64,000 nt of DNA from Streptomyces venezuelae (GTDB lineage Bacteria > Actinomycetota > Actinomycetes > Streptomycetales > Streptomycetaceae). Shown here one piece after another: positions 25,223-49,200 of this stretch (position 1 is its first letter; every line of letters begins with the position of its first letter). Under the pieces are notes generated by a model. It did not search any database, was not told where the DNA came from, and saw only the letters and a program-made list of their open reading frames with translations. A program made the position numbers and the translations under genes. The stretch is from assembly GCF_008642295.1 (NCBI RefSeq), contig NZ_CP029190.1, positions 6,307,501-6,371,500 of the forward strand, written 5' to 3'.

Positions 25223-26653
25223 GTGGCGGTCGTGCATGCCGAGCAGGCCCTCGCGGCCGTGGCGGCCGTGGCCCCCGAGAACCTGGGCAGCGCCGGGTTC
25301 CGGGCCGATCACGGCGTCCGGTACGCGTACGTCGCGGGGTCCATGTACAAGGCGGTCGCCTCGGAGGACATGGTCGTCCGCATGGGCCGGGCGGGGCTCC
25401 TCTCGTACTTCGGCACCGGCGGGCTGCGGTCCGACCGGGTGATCGCCGCCGTGCGCCGGTTCGAACGGGAGCTGGGCGAAGGCCCGTACGGCTTCAACCT
25501 GCTGGCCGGCGGCGACAACCCCCGCAAGGAGGAGGAACAGGTCGGGATCTTCCTGCGGCACGGGGTGCGGCGGGTCGAGGCGGCCTCGTTCGTCCGGCCC
25601 ACGCCGGCCGTCGTCCGCTACCGGCTGACCGGCGTGCGCCCGGCCCGGGACGGGTCGGTCCACGTCCCGAACCGGGTGATGGCCAAGGTGTCCCGCCCCG
25701 AGGTGGCCCGTTCCTTCCTGGAGCCCGCCCCGTCCGCCATGGTCGGCGACCTGCTGGCGCGGGGGCTGCTCACCGCAGAGGAGGCGGACCTGGCCGCGCG
25801 GGTCCCGATGGCCGACGACCTGGTCGCCGAAGCCGACTCCGGCGGGCACACCGACCAGCGGCCCATGGTCATCCTGCTGCCGGACACCGTCCGCCAACGC
25901 GACATGGCGGCCCGGGAGTTCCCGGCCGCTGCGGGAGTACGGGTCGGGGCGGCCGGCGGCCTCGGCACGCCCCACGCGGTGGCCGCTGCCTTCGTCATGG
26001 GCGCGGACTTCGTCCTGACCGGCAGCATCAACCAGTGCACGGCCCAATGCGGCACCAGCGAAACGGTCAAGGACATGCTCCAGCAGGCCGACGTCCACGA
26101 CATGGCGCTCGTGCCGGCCGGCGACATGCTGGAGACCGGGGCCCGGGCGCAGGTGCTGCGCCGCGGCCTGTTCTACCCGGCCCGTGCCAACCGGCTGTAC
26201 GAGCTCTACCGCCGGCACGGCTCGCTCGAGGAGCTCGACCCGGCCACGGCCGAACAGCTCCAGCGCCGCTACTTCCGGCGCAGCTTCGACGAGGTCTGGG
26301 AAGAGACCCGCGCCTACTACCGGCAGGCCGACCCGGACACCCTGGCCCGCGCGGAACGCGACCCCAAGCACCGGATGCTGCTGGTCTTCAAGGCGTACTT
26401 CGTCCAGTCCATCCGGCTCGCCATGAGCGGCTCCGCCGAACACCAGGTGGACTACCAGATCAACTGCGGGCCGGCCATGGGCGCGCTCAACGCACTGCTG
26501 CGCGGGACCGAGCGGGAGGACTGGCGCAACCGGCACGTGGACGAACTGGCCGACCTGCTGATGGCCGGCGCCGCACAGCTGCTGTCCGAGCGCATGCGGG
26601 CCATGGCAGGCCCCGACCCCGTCCCCGCTTCCCCGTACCGGAGGCTTCCGTGA
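25223..26653 (+). CDS. pfaD: PfaD-family trans-acting enoyl reductase
   Basis: 476 aa, GTG start at 25223 with GAAGGACGAGGAC upstream. It is an FMN-dependent TIM-barrel (nitronate monooxygenase-like) oxidoreductase. Typical segments are MGRAGLLSYFGTGGLRSDRV, GPYGFNLLAGGDNPRKEEEQ, a Gly-rich phosphate-binding end of the barrel (VGAAGGLGTPHAVAAAFVMG), GSINQCTAQCGTSETVKDML and DYQINCGPAMGALN. These are specific for PfaD/trans-ER enzymes of trans-AT PKS. It should reduce enoyl-ACP intermediates on chosen modules, none of which has an internal ER. Its stop overlaps the start of the acyltransferase gene by GTGA. Confidence 0.95.
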   Translation: MAVVHAEQALAAVAAVAPENLGSAGFRADHGVRYAYVAGSMYKAVASEDMVVRMGRAGLLSYFGTGGLRSDRVIAAVRRFERELGEGPYGFNLLAGGDNPRKEEEQVGIFLRHGVRRVEAASFVRPTPAVVRYRLTGVRPARDGSVHVPNRVMAKVSRPEVARSFLEPAPSAMVGDLLARGLLTAEEADLAARVPMADDLVAEADSGGHTDQRPMVILLPDTVRQRDMAAREFPAAAGVRVGAAGGLGTPHAVAAAFVMGADFVLTGSINQCTAQCGTSETVKDMLQQADVHDMALVPAGDMLETGARAQVLRRGLFYPARANRLYELYRRHGSLEELDPATAEQLQRRYFRRSFDEVWEETRAYYRQADPDTLARAERDPKHRMLLVFKAYFVQSIRLAMSGSAEHQVDYQINCGPAMGALNALLRGTEREDWRNRHVDELADLLMAGAAQLLSERMRAMAGPDPVPASPYRRLP

Positions 26654-27507
26654 CCACCATCCACCTCTTCGCCGGCCAGGGCTCCCAGCGCGTCGGGATG
26701 GGCCGGCAGCTTCTGGCGGCCTACCCCAATCTCGTCCGGCAGGCCGACGAGGTGCTCGGCTACTCCGTGGCGGAGCTGTGCGTGCACGGCCCGGCCGAAC
26801 GCCTCGCCGACACCCGCTTCACCCAGCCCGCCGTCTACGTCGTCGACGCGCTGTCGTACGTGGACACGGTCCGCACCACGGGCGTGATCCCGGACCTGGT
26901 CGCCGGGCACAGCCTCGGCGAGTACGCGGCCCTGTTCGCCGCCGGAGCCTACGACTTCCGCACCGGACTGGAGATCGTGGCACGGCGGGCCGCCCTGATG
27001 GCCGACGCGGGACCGGGCGCGATGGCCGCGGTCATCGGCCTCGACGAGATGCGCGTGCGCGACCTGCTGCGGGACGCCGGCCGTGACGTCGACATCGCCA
27101 ACCTCAATGCCCCGGACCAGATCGTCGTCTCCGGACCCGTCGAAGCCGTCGCGTCCGTGACCCCGCTGCTGTCCGCGCACGCCGACACGGTGGTGCGGCT
27201 GCCGGTCAGCGGAGCCTTCCACTCCCGCCAGATGGCCTCGGCGGCCCGGGAGTTCGACCGGTTCCTGCGCGGCTACGTGTTCGCCCGGCTGAAGATCCCC
27301 GTCATCGCCAACACCACCGCGCGCCCGTACGACGGGGACACCGCGAGCACCCTGGTGCGCCAGCTCACCCAGCCGGTCCGCTGGTCGGAGACCGTCGGCC
27401 ACTGCCTCGACCAGCCCGACCCCCAGCTGCACGAGATCGGCCCCGGCACCGTACTCACCGGGCTCACCCGGCGCATCCGGGCCGCCCGCAGCGCTGCCGT
27501 CGCTTAG
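26650..27507 (+). CDS. Discrete malonyl-CoA:ACP acyltransferase (trans-AT)
   Basis: 285 aa from the GTG at 26650; a longer in-frame open region from 26035 is only the shadow of the PfaD gene. IHLFAGQGSQRVGMGRQLL, the nucleophile motif GHSLGEYAAL, a Gln/Arg region (RRAALMAD), and the His of SGAFHSRQM are all present, as is the C-terminal IGPGTVLTGLTRRI. This is the FabD-like family used in trans by AT-less modular PKS. The 'AFHS' sequence matches malonyl-specific members. It is translationally coupled to PfaD and is the only AT seen in the window, so it probably loads all ACPs of the three synthases. Confidence 0.95.
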   Translation: MTTIHLFAGQGSQRVGMGRQLLAAYPNLVRQADEVLGYSVAELCVHGPAERLADTRFTQPAVYVVDALSYVDTVRTTGVIPDLVAGHSLGEYAALFAAGAYDFRTGLEIVARRAALMADAGPGAMAAVIGLDEMRVRDLLRDAGRDVDIANLNAPDQIVVSGPVEAVASVTPLLSAHADTVVRLPVSGAFHSRQMASAAREFDRFLRGYVFARLKIPVIANTTARPYDGDTASTLVRQLTQPVRWSETVGHCLDQPDPQLHEIGPGTVLTGLTRRIRAARSAAVA

Positions 27508-27574
27508 CCCCTCTCCCTCAGGCCGTCCGCTCGGGGGAGCGCACCCCTCCATCCTGGAAAGGAAAGCAGCGGCC

Positions 27575-40267
<12,693 letters not shown>

Positions 40268-40269
40268 CC

Positions 40270-43200
40270 ATGGCGGAGAACCGACGTTCTGCTGCTGTCG
40301 ATCCCATCCTGGAACCGCTCGCCGGCCGCCGCGCGGCCACGAACGTGACCGCCGGTGACGAGGCCGTACGCGACCACCTCGTGCACTCCGTGCCGGTCCT
40401 CCCGGGGGTCTTCCTCCTCGACATGATCCTGCGGCTGGTCAAGCGCGCCGGGACCGACCCGGCCCGGGTGGAGCTCCGGCGCATCCTCTTCCTCGCCCCC
40501 GTCGTGGGCACCGACGCGGGACACCGCGTCGAGGTGCTGATCGGCGAAGCGGGCGCAGGTGCCGGGCTGCCCGTCACCGTGCGCAGCCGACCGGACGACG
40601 TGCCGGATGCCGGCTGGGTGGTCAACTGCCAGGCGGAGATCCACGGCCTGCGCCACCCCGCGGCCGGGAGCGTTCCGGCCGAGCGGCTCCAGGCGGGGGC
40701 GGCGCCCGGCCGCACCGTCGACGTGGACGACCTGTACGCGTTCGTACGGAGACTGGAGATCCTGCACCGGGGCTTCATGAAGGCGTCCGGCACCGTGCGG
40801 GTGGGCCGGGACCACGCGCTCGCCCGGATGCGGCTGGCGCCCGAAGCCGAGCCGTACACCGAGCACTTCCACGCCCACCCGGCGGTCCTGGACTTCGCCA
40901 CGCTGGTGCCGCTCATGCTGTTCGGGCAGGAGCAGCGCACCGCAGCCGACCACGCGTTCATTCCCATCGCGATCGACTCCTTCCACGTGTCCGGCCCGAT
41001 CGGGGCCGAGAACCTGGTGCACGTTCCGGGACCGGTCGGCGGGCGGCTGGACGCCGACCTGTTCCACGCGGACCTGGAGATCTGCGCGCCGGACGGCAGC
41101 GTGGCCGCGCGCCTCACCGGCTTCCGGGCCAAACGCGTCCGCTCGGCCGACCTGATCACCGCACCGCGGGCGGCCACACAGGTCCCTGTGGTGTCCGGGG
41201 CCCCGGCCGCGCCCACCGCCGCAGCGCGGCGTCCGGCGGGCGGCCCGTTCGAGGCGGTCACCGCGCTCGTGGCCGAGCGGCTGGGCCGCCCCGCGGACAC
41301 CGTCGACCCGGAACTGGGCTTCTACGACCTCGGCCTGACGTCGGTGGATCTGCTGGCCATCGCCCGAGGCCTGGAGGACCGGCTCGGAACGGAGCTGTAC
41401 CCGACCCTGCTCTTCGAGCACTCCACCGTCCGGGCGCTCGCCGACCACCTCGCCGGCCGTCCCGGCGACCAGGGCCACGGCGAAGCGGCATCCGGAGACC
41501 CGGAACGAGCCGGGAACACTGCGGACGCCGCGGAATCCCGGCATGCCACGGGGGAATCCCGGCACGCCACGCATGCCCTGCCGGCGTACTCCTCGCCGGT
41601 GGCCGCGACCGTCACGACGGCCCCGCCGGCCGACGCCGCAGGCCCCGGCGAGCCGCTCGCCATCGTCGGGCTCGCCGGGCGGTACCCGGGCGCGGGGACC
41701 CCCGACGAGCTGTGGCAGGTCCTGCTGGAAGGACGCGACTGCGTCACCGAGGTGCCCGCCGACCGCTGGGACCACAGCGCCTACTTCGACCCCCGGCGCG
41801 GCACCTCCGGGCGCACGTACGGCAAATGGGGAGCCTTCTGCGAGGGTGTCGCGGAGTTCGACGCCCCGTTCTTCCACCTGTCGTCCCGGCAGGCCGAGCT
41901 GATGGACCCCCACGAGCGGCTGTTCCTCCAGACGGCCTGGGCGGCACTGGAGGATGCCGGCCACTCCCCGGAGGGCCTCGCGGCCCAGACCGGCGGGGCT
42001 GTCGGCGTGTTCGCGGGGGCGATGTGGAACGACTACCAGCTCAACGGACTGGACCGGCTGCGCGAGGGCACGCCGGAGATCGCCGGCTCCTGGTCCTCCG
42101 CCCTGGCCAACCGTGTCTCGTACACCTTCGACTTCCAGGGCCCCAGCCTCACGGTGGACACCGCCTGCTCGGCCGCGCTGACCGCACTGCACCTGGCCGC
42201 GGAGAGCATCCGCCGCGGTGAGTGCCGGGCCGCGGTGGTCGGCGGTGTCAACCTCTCCCTCCACCCGTACAAGTACCTGCGGCTGGCGGAACTCGGCCTG
42301 CTCTCCTCCGACGGCCGATGCCGCCCCTTCGGCAAGGACGCCGACGGCTACGTCCCCGGTGAGGGGGTGGGCGCGGTGGTGATCCGTCCGCTCGCCGAGG
42401 CACTCGCGTCGGGGGACCACGTGTACGGCCTGATCCGCGGCTCCGCGCTGCGGCACAGCGGCCGCACCGGCGGATACTCCGTGCCCAGCCCCGAAGCGCA
42501 GGCGAGGGTGGTGTCCGCGGCGCTCGCCGACGCCGGGGTGCCGGCCCGGACCGTCACACTCCTGGAAGCCCACGCGTCGGGAACCGCCCTCGGCGACCAG
42601 ATCGAGATCGAGGCGCTCACCTCGGTGTACGGGCAGGGCACCGGCGACCGCGGATTCTGTGCCGTCGGCTCCGTGAAGACCGGCATCGGCCACCTGGAGG
42701 CCGCCGCGGGCATCGCCGGCCTCACCAAGCTGCTGCTGTGCCTGCGCCACCGCACCATCCCGGCGGCGCGCGACACCGGGCCGCTCAACCCCGCGATCCG
42801 GTTCGAGGAAACCCCCTTCCGCCTGCCCGCGGCCACCGAGCCGTGGCAGGCGCAGACCGACCCCGAGACGGGCCTGCCGCTCCCGCGCCGGGCCGCGCTC
42901 AGCGCGTTCGGCGCCGGGGGCGCGGGCGTCCACCTGATCGTCGAGGAGTACGCCGGGGACCACCCGGTCGCGGCCACGCATGCGGGCCCTTGGGCCGTCC
43001 CCCTGTCGGCCCGTACCGAGGACCAGCTGCGCGAGACGGCCGGCCGGCTCGCCCGGCACCTGCGGGAGCACCCCGCACTGGCCCTCGCGGACGTGGCCCA
43101 CACCCTGCGGACCGGGCGCCGGCCGATGACGCACCGGCTTGCCGTGACCGCCGAATCGACCCGCGAACTGGCCGAGGCACTGGAGGAGTTCGCCGCCGGC

Positions 43201-46200
43201 CGCACCCCCCGGACGGCATGGCACCAGGGACTGGTGCACCAGGCCGGAGCCCCCGTGGGCGCGGCGGGCGTGGACGCTGCCGGGCTGTCGCAGGAGGTGC
43301 TGGCCGCGCAGTGGACCTCGGGCACCCTGCGGACCTGGCCCGCGGTCCGCGGAGCCCGCCGGGCGGCGCTGCCGACGTACCCGTTCTCCCGGGAACGCCA
43401 CTGGCTGGACGGGCAGGACAGCACGCCGTCCCCGTCCCCGGCTCGGCCCGTCGCCCAGACCCTGCTCTACGTCGCGCGCCGGTTCGAAGCCCGTTCGGAG
43501 GCCGTGGCTCCCGCGACCCCCGACGTCGTCGTCGCCTTCGACACCGACGCGGAGCGGATCGCCGAACTGCGCGTCCGCTGCCGTCGCGTCGTCCAGGTCA
43601 GGCCCGGCGCCGCGTACGCCCGCCTGGACCCCGATCTGTACGAGATCTCGCCCGGAGAGGCCGAGCACCACCGGATGCTCGCGGAGGCCCTGCGGGAGGA
43701 GACCGTGACGCCGGCCGCACTGCTCCACCTGTGGGGGCTGCGAACGGCCGGGCACGCCGCTGCCGACGACACCGCCGGCCTGGTGTCCGCGTTCCTGCTG
43801 TGCCGGGCGTGGGCCCCGGGTCTGACCGGGCGGCTGCCGGTCGTGTACGCGTACGCGGACGACCACGGCGACGCGGAGACGCCGGGTCACGCCGCCGTCG
43901 GCGGGCTCGCCCGCAGCGTACGGCTCGAACAGCCCGCACTCGCCCTGACCACCGTCCGCTTCGACACGGGCGGGGCACCGGTGACAGCGCTGCTCGCGGA
44001 GGCGCGTGCGGCCTCGGACGACTCCGCCGCCCCGGTGACGGAAGTCCGGTACCAGGGCGGAAAGCGGACGCGGCGCGTCTTCCGGCCGCTCGACCCGGCG
44101 GCTGCCGACGCCGTGCCGCCGGTACCGCTGGTGCGCCCCGGCGGCCACTACCTGATCAGCGGCGGGGCGGGCGGGCTCGGCAGGCACACCGCGCGCCTGC
44201 TCGCCTCCCGGGGCGCGGGTGCGGTCGTACTGCTGGGCCGCTCGGCCCGGGGTCCGGTGGCCGACGCTGCCGTGGCCGGGCTGGAGGCCGCCGGCACCCG
44301 GGCGGCGTACCTGCGCGCCGACGTCACGGACCTGACCGCCACCGAGCGGGCCGTCGCCGAGACGACGCGGCGCTTCGGCCCGCTCACGGGAGTCGTCCAC
44401 GCCGCGGGCGTGGTCGAGGATGCCCTGCTGCTCGGCAAGGACCGGGCGGCCCTGGAACGCGTACTGGCCCCCAAGGCACGCGGCGCGGTCTGCCTCGACC
44501 GGGCGACCCGGGACGCGGAACTCGACTACCTGCTCCTGTACTCGTCCGTGGCTTCCGTTCTGGGCAACGCCGGTGCGACGGACTACGCCGCCGCCAACCG
44601 CTTCCTGGACTCCTTCGCCACATGGCGGGAGGAGCGCCGGCAGGCCGGCGAGCGGCACGGCCGCACGCTGTCCGTGAACTGGCCGCTCTGGCGCGACGGC
44701 GGCATGCGGCTCGATCCCGAAGCCCAGGACCTGGTCCTCGGCCGGCTCGGCGCCGAGCCGCTGCCCACGGCGGACGCGCTGACCGCCCTCGAAGCGGCGT
44801 GGGGTTCCGGCGAGACCCAGGTCGTCGTGCTGCACGGCGATCGCACCAGGCTGGAACGCCATCTCGACCTCACGGAGCAGGCTGCCGCACCCGCCTCCCA
44901 CCCTGCGCATCCGGCCGCCACACCCGCCCCCGGCTCCGCGGAGACGGTCACCACGCCGGTCCCCGACCACGGGGACCTGGCGGCGCGCGCCGCCGGCTGG
45001 ATCGCGGGCACGGTACGGGAGCTGCTGGGCGTGGACGGGCCGGTCCACGGAGCGGGCTTCATGGAACTCGGCCTGACCTCCGTCCAACTCGTCGAACTCG
45101 TGCGGCGGATCGGAGACCGGTTCGCCGTCGAGCTCCCCGCGACCGCGGTCTTCCTGCACCCGGACGTCGAAAGCCTGGCCGACCACCTGGCAGCAGGCCA
45201 CCGGGAAGCGCTCGCCGCCGCCCTCGCCCCGGCCGCCCCCCGGTCCGAGGCCACGCCCGAGACCGCGCCCGAGACCGCGGCCGGTCCGGCGGCCTTCGTC
45301 CCCGACGCGGCCCCGGCCGTCCCCGCCCCGGAACCCCAGGCGGCACCGGGCACCGGCCACCGCACTCCGGCGGACGAACCGATCGCGGTCATCGGCATGG
45401 CGGGACGTTTCCCCGCCTCGCCCGGATCCCACGGCACGACCGGCCTCTGGGCCGACCTCCTCGCCGGACGGGACCTGATCACACCGGTACCCGCGGACCG
45501 CTGGGACCACCGGCTCCACCACGACCCCACGGGGGCGCGGCCCGACGGCACGGACTGCGGTCACGGGGCCTTCCTCGACGACGTGCGGCGGTTCGACGCG
45601 GCCTTCTTCGGTGTGCACCGGGCCCAGGCCGAGGGCATGGACCCGCAGGCCCGCCTGCTGCTCGAAGTCCTGTACGAGGCGGCCGAGGACGCCGGCGCGG
45701 CCGGAAGGCTGCGCGGCTCGGCGACCGGGACCTTCATCGGCCGGTGCTTCAGCGACTACGAGGACGAGATGACCTCCCGCGGGCGGCGGATGGGCGCGCA
45801 CGAGGTGACCGGCACCTCGGTGTCCATGGCGGCGAACCTGCCCAGCCATGTACTCGACCTCACCGGGCCCAGCATGGTCGTGGACACCGCCTGCTCCTCC
45901 TCCCTGTACGCCCTGCACCTCGCCGTGGAGGCGCTGCGGCGAGGGGACTGCCCCATGGCCTTCGCGGCAGGTACCAACCTGATCCTCGGCCCGGAGCACT
46001 ACCTGCGCAGTTCCGCCCTGGGGGCGTTGTCCCCCTCGGGCCGCTGCCACACCTTCGACGCACGCGCGGACGGATACGTGCCCGGCGAGGCGGTGGCCGC
46101 CGTACTCCTCAAACCCCTGTCCGCCGCGCTCGCCGACGGTGACCCGGTCCAGGCCGTGATCAGGTCCGTTGCCGTCAGCCACGGCGGCCGGGCCGCCTCC

Positions 46201-49200
46201 GTCACCGCCCCCCACCCGGGCCGGCAGACCGAACTGCTGCTGCGTGTCTGGGAGCAGGCGGGCATCGACCCGGAGACCCTGACCTACCTGGAGGCGCACG
46301 GCACCGGGACGGCACTCGGCGACCCCGTCGAGGTGGAAGCCGTGACGGCGGCCTTCCGGGCGCACACCACCCGCACGGGTTTCTGCGCCGTAGGCTCCGC
46401 CAAGGCGCACCTCGGTCACACGGAGGGCGCCGCCGGCCTGGTCGGCGTGATCAAGACGGTGCTTTCGATGCGGCACGGCGTCCTCCCCGCCATGCCGGAC
46501 TTCCGTACCCCCAACCCGCACTGCGCCTTCGAGGGCAGCGCCCTCGTCCTCAACGACCGGACGGTTCCCTGGCACACACCCTCCGGCGTGCCGCGCCGGG
46601 CGGGTGTCAGCTCCTTCGGCTTCGGCGGTGCGTACGCCCATGCCGTCCTGGAGGAGGCGCCCGCGACCGTCGGCGCCGCCCGCGTGCCCGGTCCGTACGT
46701 CTTCCCGTTCTCCGCCCGTGACGAGGACGCACTGCGCCGCCTCGTCGCCCGCCACCGTGCGTTCCTGGAGGGGCAGCCGGACCTCCGGCCCGACGAGGTC
46801 TCGGCGACGCTGTGCCGGGGCCGCGAGGCGATGGCCGCGCGCCTCGCCGTGGTGGTCGGATCCCTCCCCGAACTGCTGGACCGCCTGGACGAGTTCCTCG
46901 CGGGCACGTCGCAAGCGGCCGACGTGCCGGGCGCGGACCGCCACCCGCAGGCCGGGGCGGTACGCCGCTGGGCCGCCGGCGAGGACGTGGAACTGCCCGT
47001 ACCGGACCGGCGGCTGCGCCGCCTGCCGCTGCCGGGCTACCCGTTCGGCGGTGAGCGGTACTGGTTCGAGGACACCACGGCCGCCGGGCCGGAACCGGGA
47101 CCGCGGCCGCGGACCGGGCGGCCGTCGGGCGCAGAGTTCCCCGAGCCGCCCACCCGAGCCGGCCGGGCGGCCGAGGAGGTGGCCCGGTTCGTGGCCGGCA
47201 CCGGCTTCGCCGGACGCCGGGCCCGCTCCGGCATGGACCGGCTGGACGAACTGCTGCGGCGCTGGTGCCGCCACCTGCTGGGCGAGAGCTCCGCGGCGCA
47301 GTTGCGGGCCCGCCTCGCCGACGAGCAGCGGTACGGCCGCCTCGCCGACGCGCTGGCCCTGGTGATCGCCAGGACCCAGGGACGGCACGCGGGGTCCCCG
47401 GCCGGCGAACAGAGCTGGCTCGACGGGGAGGCGGCGGCCCTGGCCTTGGAACACCCGGAACTCACCCCCTGGCTTGACCTCGTCAAGGCGTGCATGCCCC
47501 GCCTGCCCGAGGTGCTCGCCGGTTCGGCCGACGCGCTGGAGGTGTTCTTCTCGCCGGACCACCCCGATCTGCTGCTGCGGATCTACGACGGCAACGCCGT
47601 GGCCGACCACCACAACGAGATCGTCGCCCGTGCCGTGGCCGCACTCGTGCGCGCGGCCCGGGAACGTGCACCCGGCCGCCCCGTACGCCTGCTGGAGATC
47701 GGCGGCGGAACCGGCGGTACCACCCGCCGGGTGCTCGATGTCCTGGCCGAGCACGGCGACGCCGTGCACTACACCTTCACCGACGTCTCCCCGGCCTTCC
47801 TGCCGGCCGCCCGGACCCGCTTCGGGAAGAGCCCGGTGCACTTCGAGTGCCGGGTGCTCGACCTGGACGCCGACCCCGAGTCCCAGGGCTTCGTCCCCGG
47901 CAGCGCCGACGTGGTCATCGCCGCCAACTCGGTTCACGCCACCCGCACCATGGCGGACAGCCTGGCCCGGATCCGGCGGCTGCTCGCACCCGGCGGAGCG
48001 CTGGTCCTGGAAGAACTGGTGCGCAACCGCGACTGCATGACACCGATGATCGGCCCGCTGCCGGGCTACTGGTCGAGCACCGACCCGGACGTGAGGCTGC
48101 CGCACTCGCCGTTCCTGGACGTGGCCGGGTGGCGCACGGCCCTCGGTGAGCAGGGCTTCCCGTACACCTGGGCGTTCGGCGCAGCCGACCTGGCGGAGGC
48201 GGAGTTCGACAACGCGGTCCTGATCGGTTGCGTACCCGAGGACGTGACCGTCCCCGTGCCCGCGCCCGTACTGCCGGCATCCGCTGTCCCTGCGCCGGCC
48301 GCAGAAGCCGCCGCATCCGCCGGAGCCGTGCCGGACACGGCGGCGGAGCCGGACGCGACCGAGATCCGCGAGCGGCTCCGCGGGGTCTTCGCCCGGTTCT
48401 TCGGGGTGGCGGAGGAAGCGGTCGACCCGCAGGCATCGTTCGACACGCTCGGGATGGACTCACTGAGCGCGATCCAGCTCGTACGCGGTCTGGAGGCCGA
48501 TTTCGGCAAACTGCCCAAGGTCCTGCTGTACGAGCAGCCGACCATCGCCGCCCTGGCGGAGTACCTGGCAGCCCATGCCCCGGCGCGGTTCGCCGCCCCG
48601 GCCGCGCCCGTGCCGGACACGGCCGGCTCGGCCCCCGCCTCGCCCGCGCCCGTGACGGCCACCGCGCCCGTGACGGCCACCGCGCCCCCGGTCCTGCCGG
48701 CGCCCCCGATCCTGCCGGCGTCCCCCGGCCGGGGCACGCCGGACGACGACCCCGTCGCGATCGTGGGCATGGCCGGCCGCTACGCCAAGTCGCCGGACCT
48801 CACCGCCTGGTGGCGCAACCTGCGCGACGGCGTCCACCTGGTCACCGAGATTCCCGAGGACCGGTTCGACTGGCGTGAGGTGTTCGGCGATCCGTACCGC
48901 AGCCCGGGCAAGGTGAACAGCCGCTGGGGCTCCTTCATCGACGGTGTGGACCGGTTCGACGCGCAGTTCTTCGGCATGACGCCGCTGGAGGCGGAGCTCA
49001 TGGACCCCCAGCAGCGGATCATGCTGGAGACCGCCTGGCAGGCGGTCGAGGACTCCGGCCACCGCCCCGGCGCACTCCGGGGCAGCCGGACCGGCGTCTT
49101 CATCGGAGCCACGTCGCGCGACTACGACTGGCAGCTGCACCGTGCCGGGCGTCACCGTGAGGGCCATGTGGTCAGTGGCAACGGCCACTGCCTGATCGCC

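Noticed and set aside
26035..26649. Longer N terminus for the discrete acyltransferase
   Set aside because: The segment overlaps PfaD coding sequence and has no acyltransferase-like residues; the GTG at 26650 sits right before the conserved FAGQGSQ strand.
42585..42610. KS4 as a KS0
   Set aside because: EAHASGT keeps the catalytic His, so loss of condensation is not supported.
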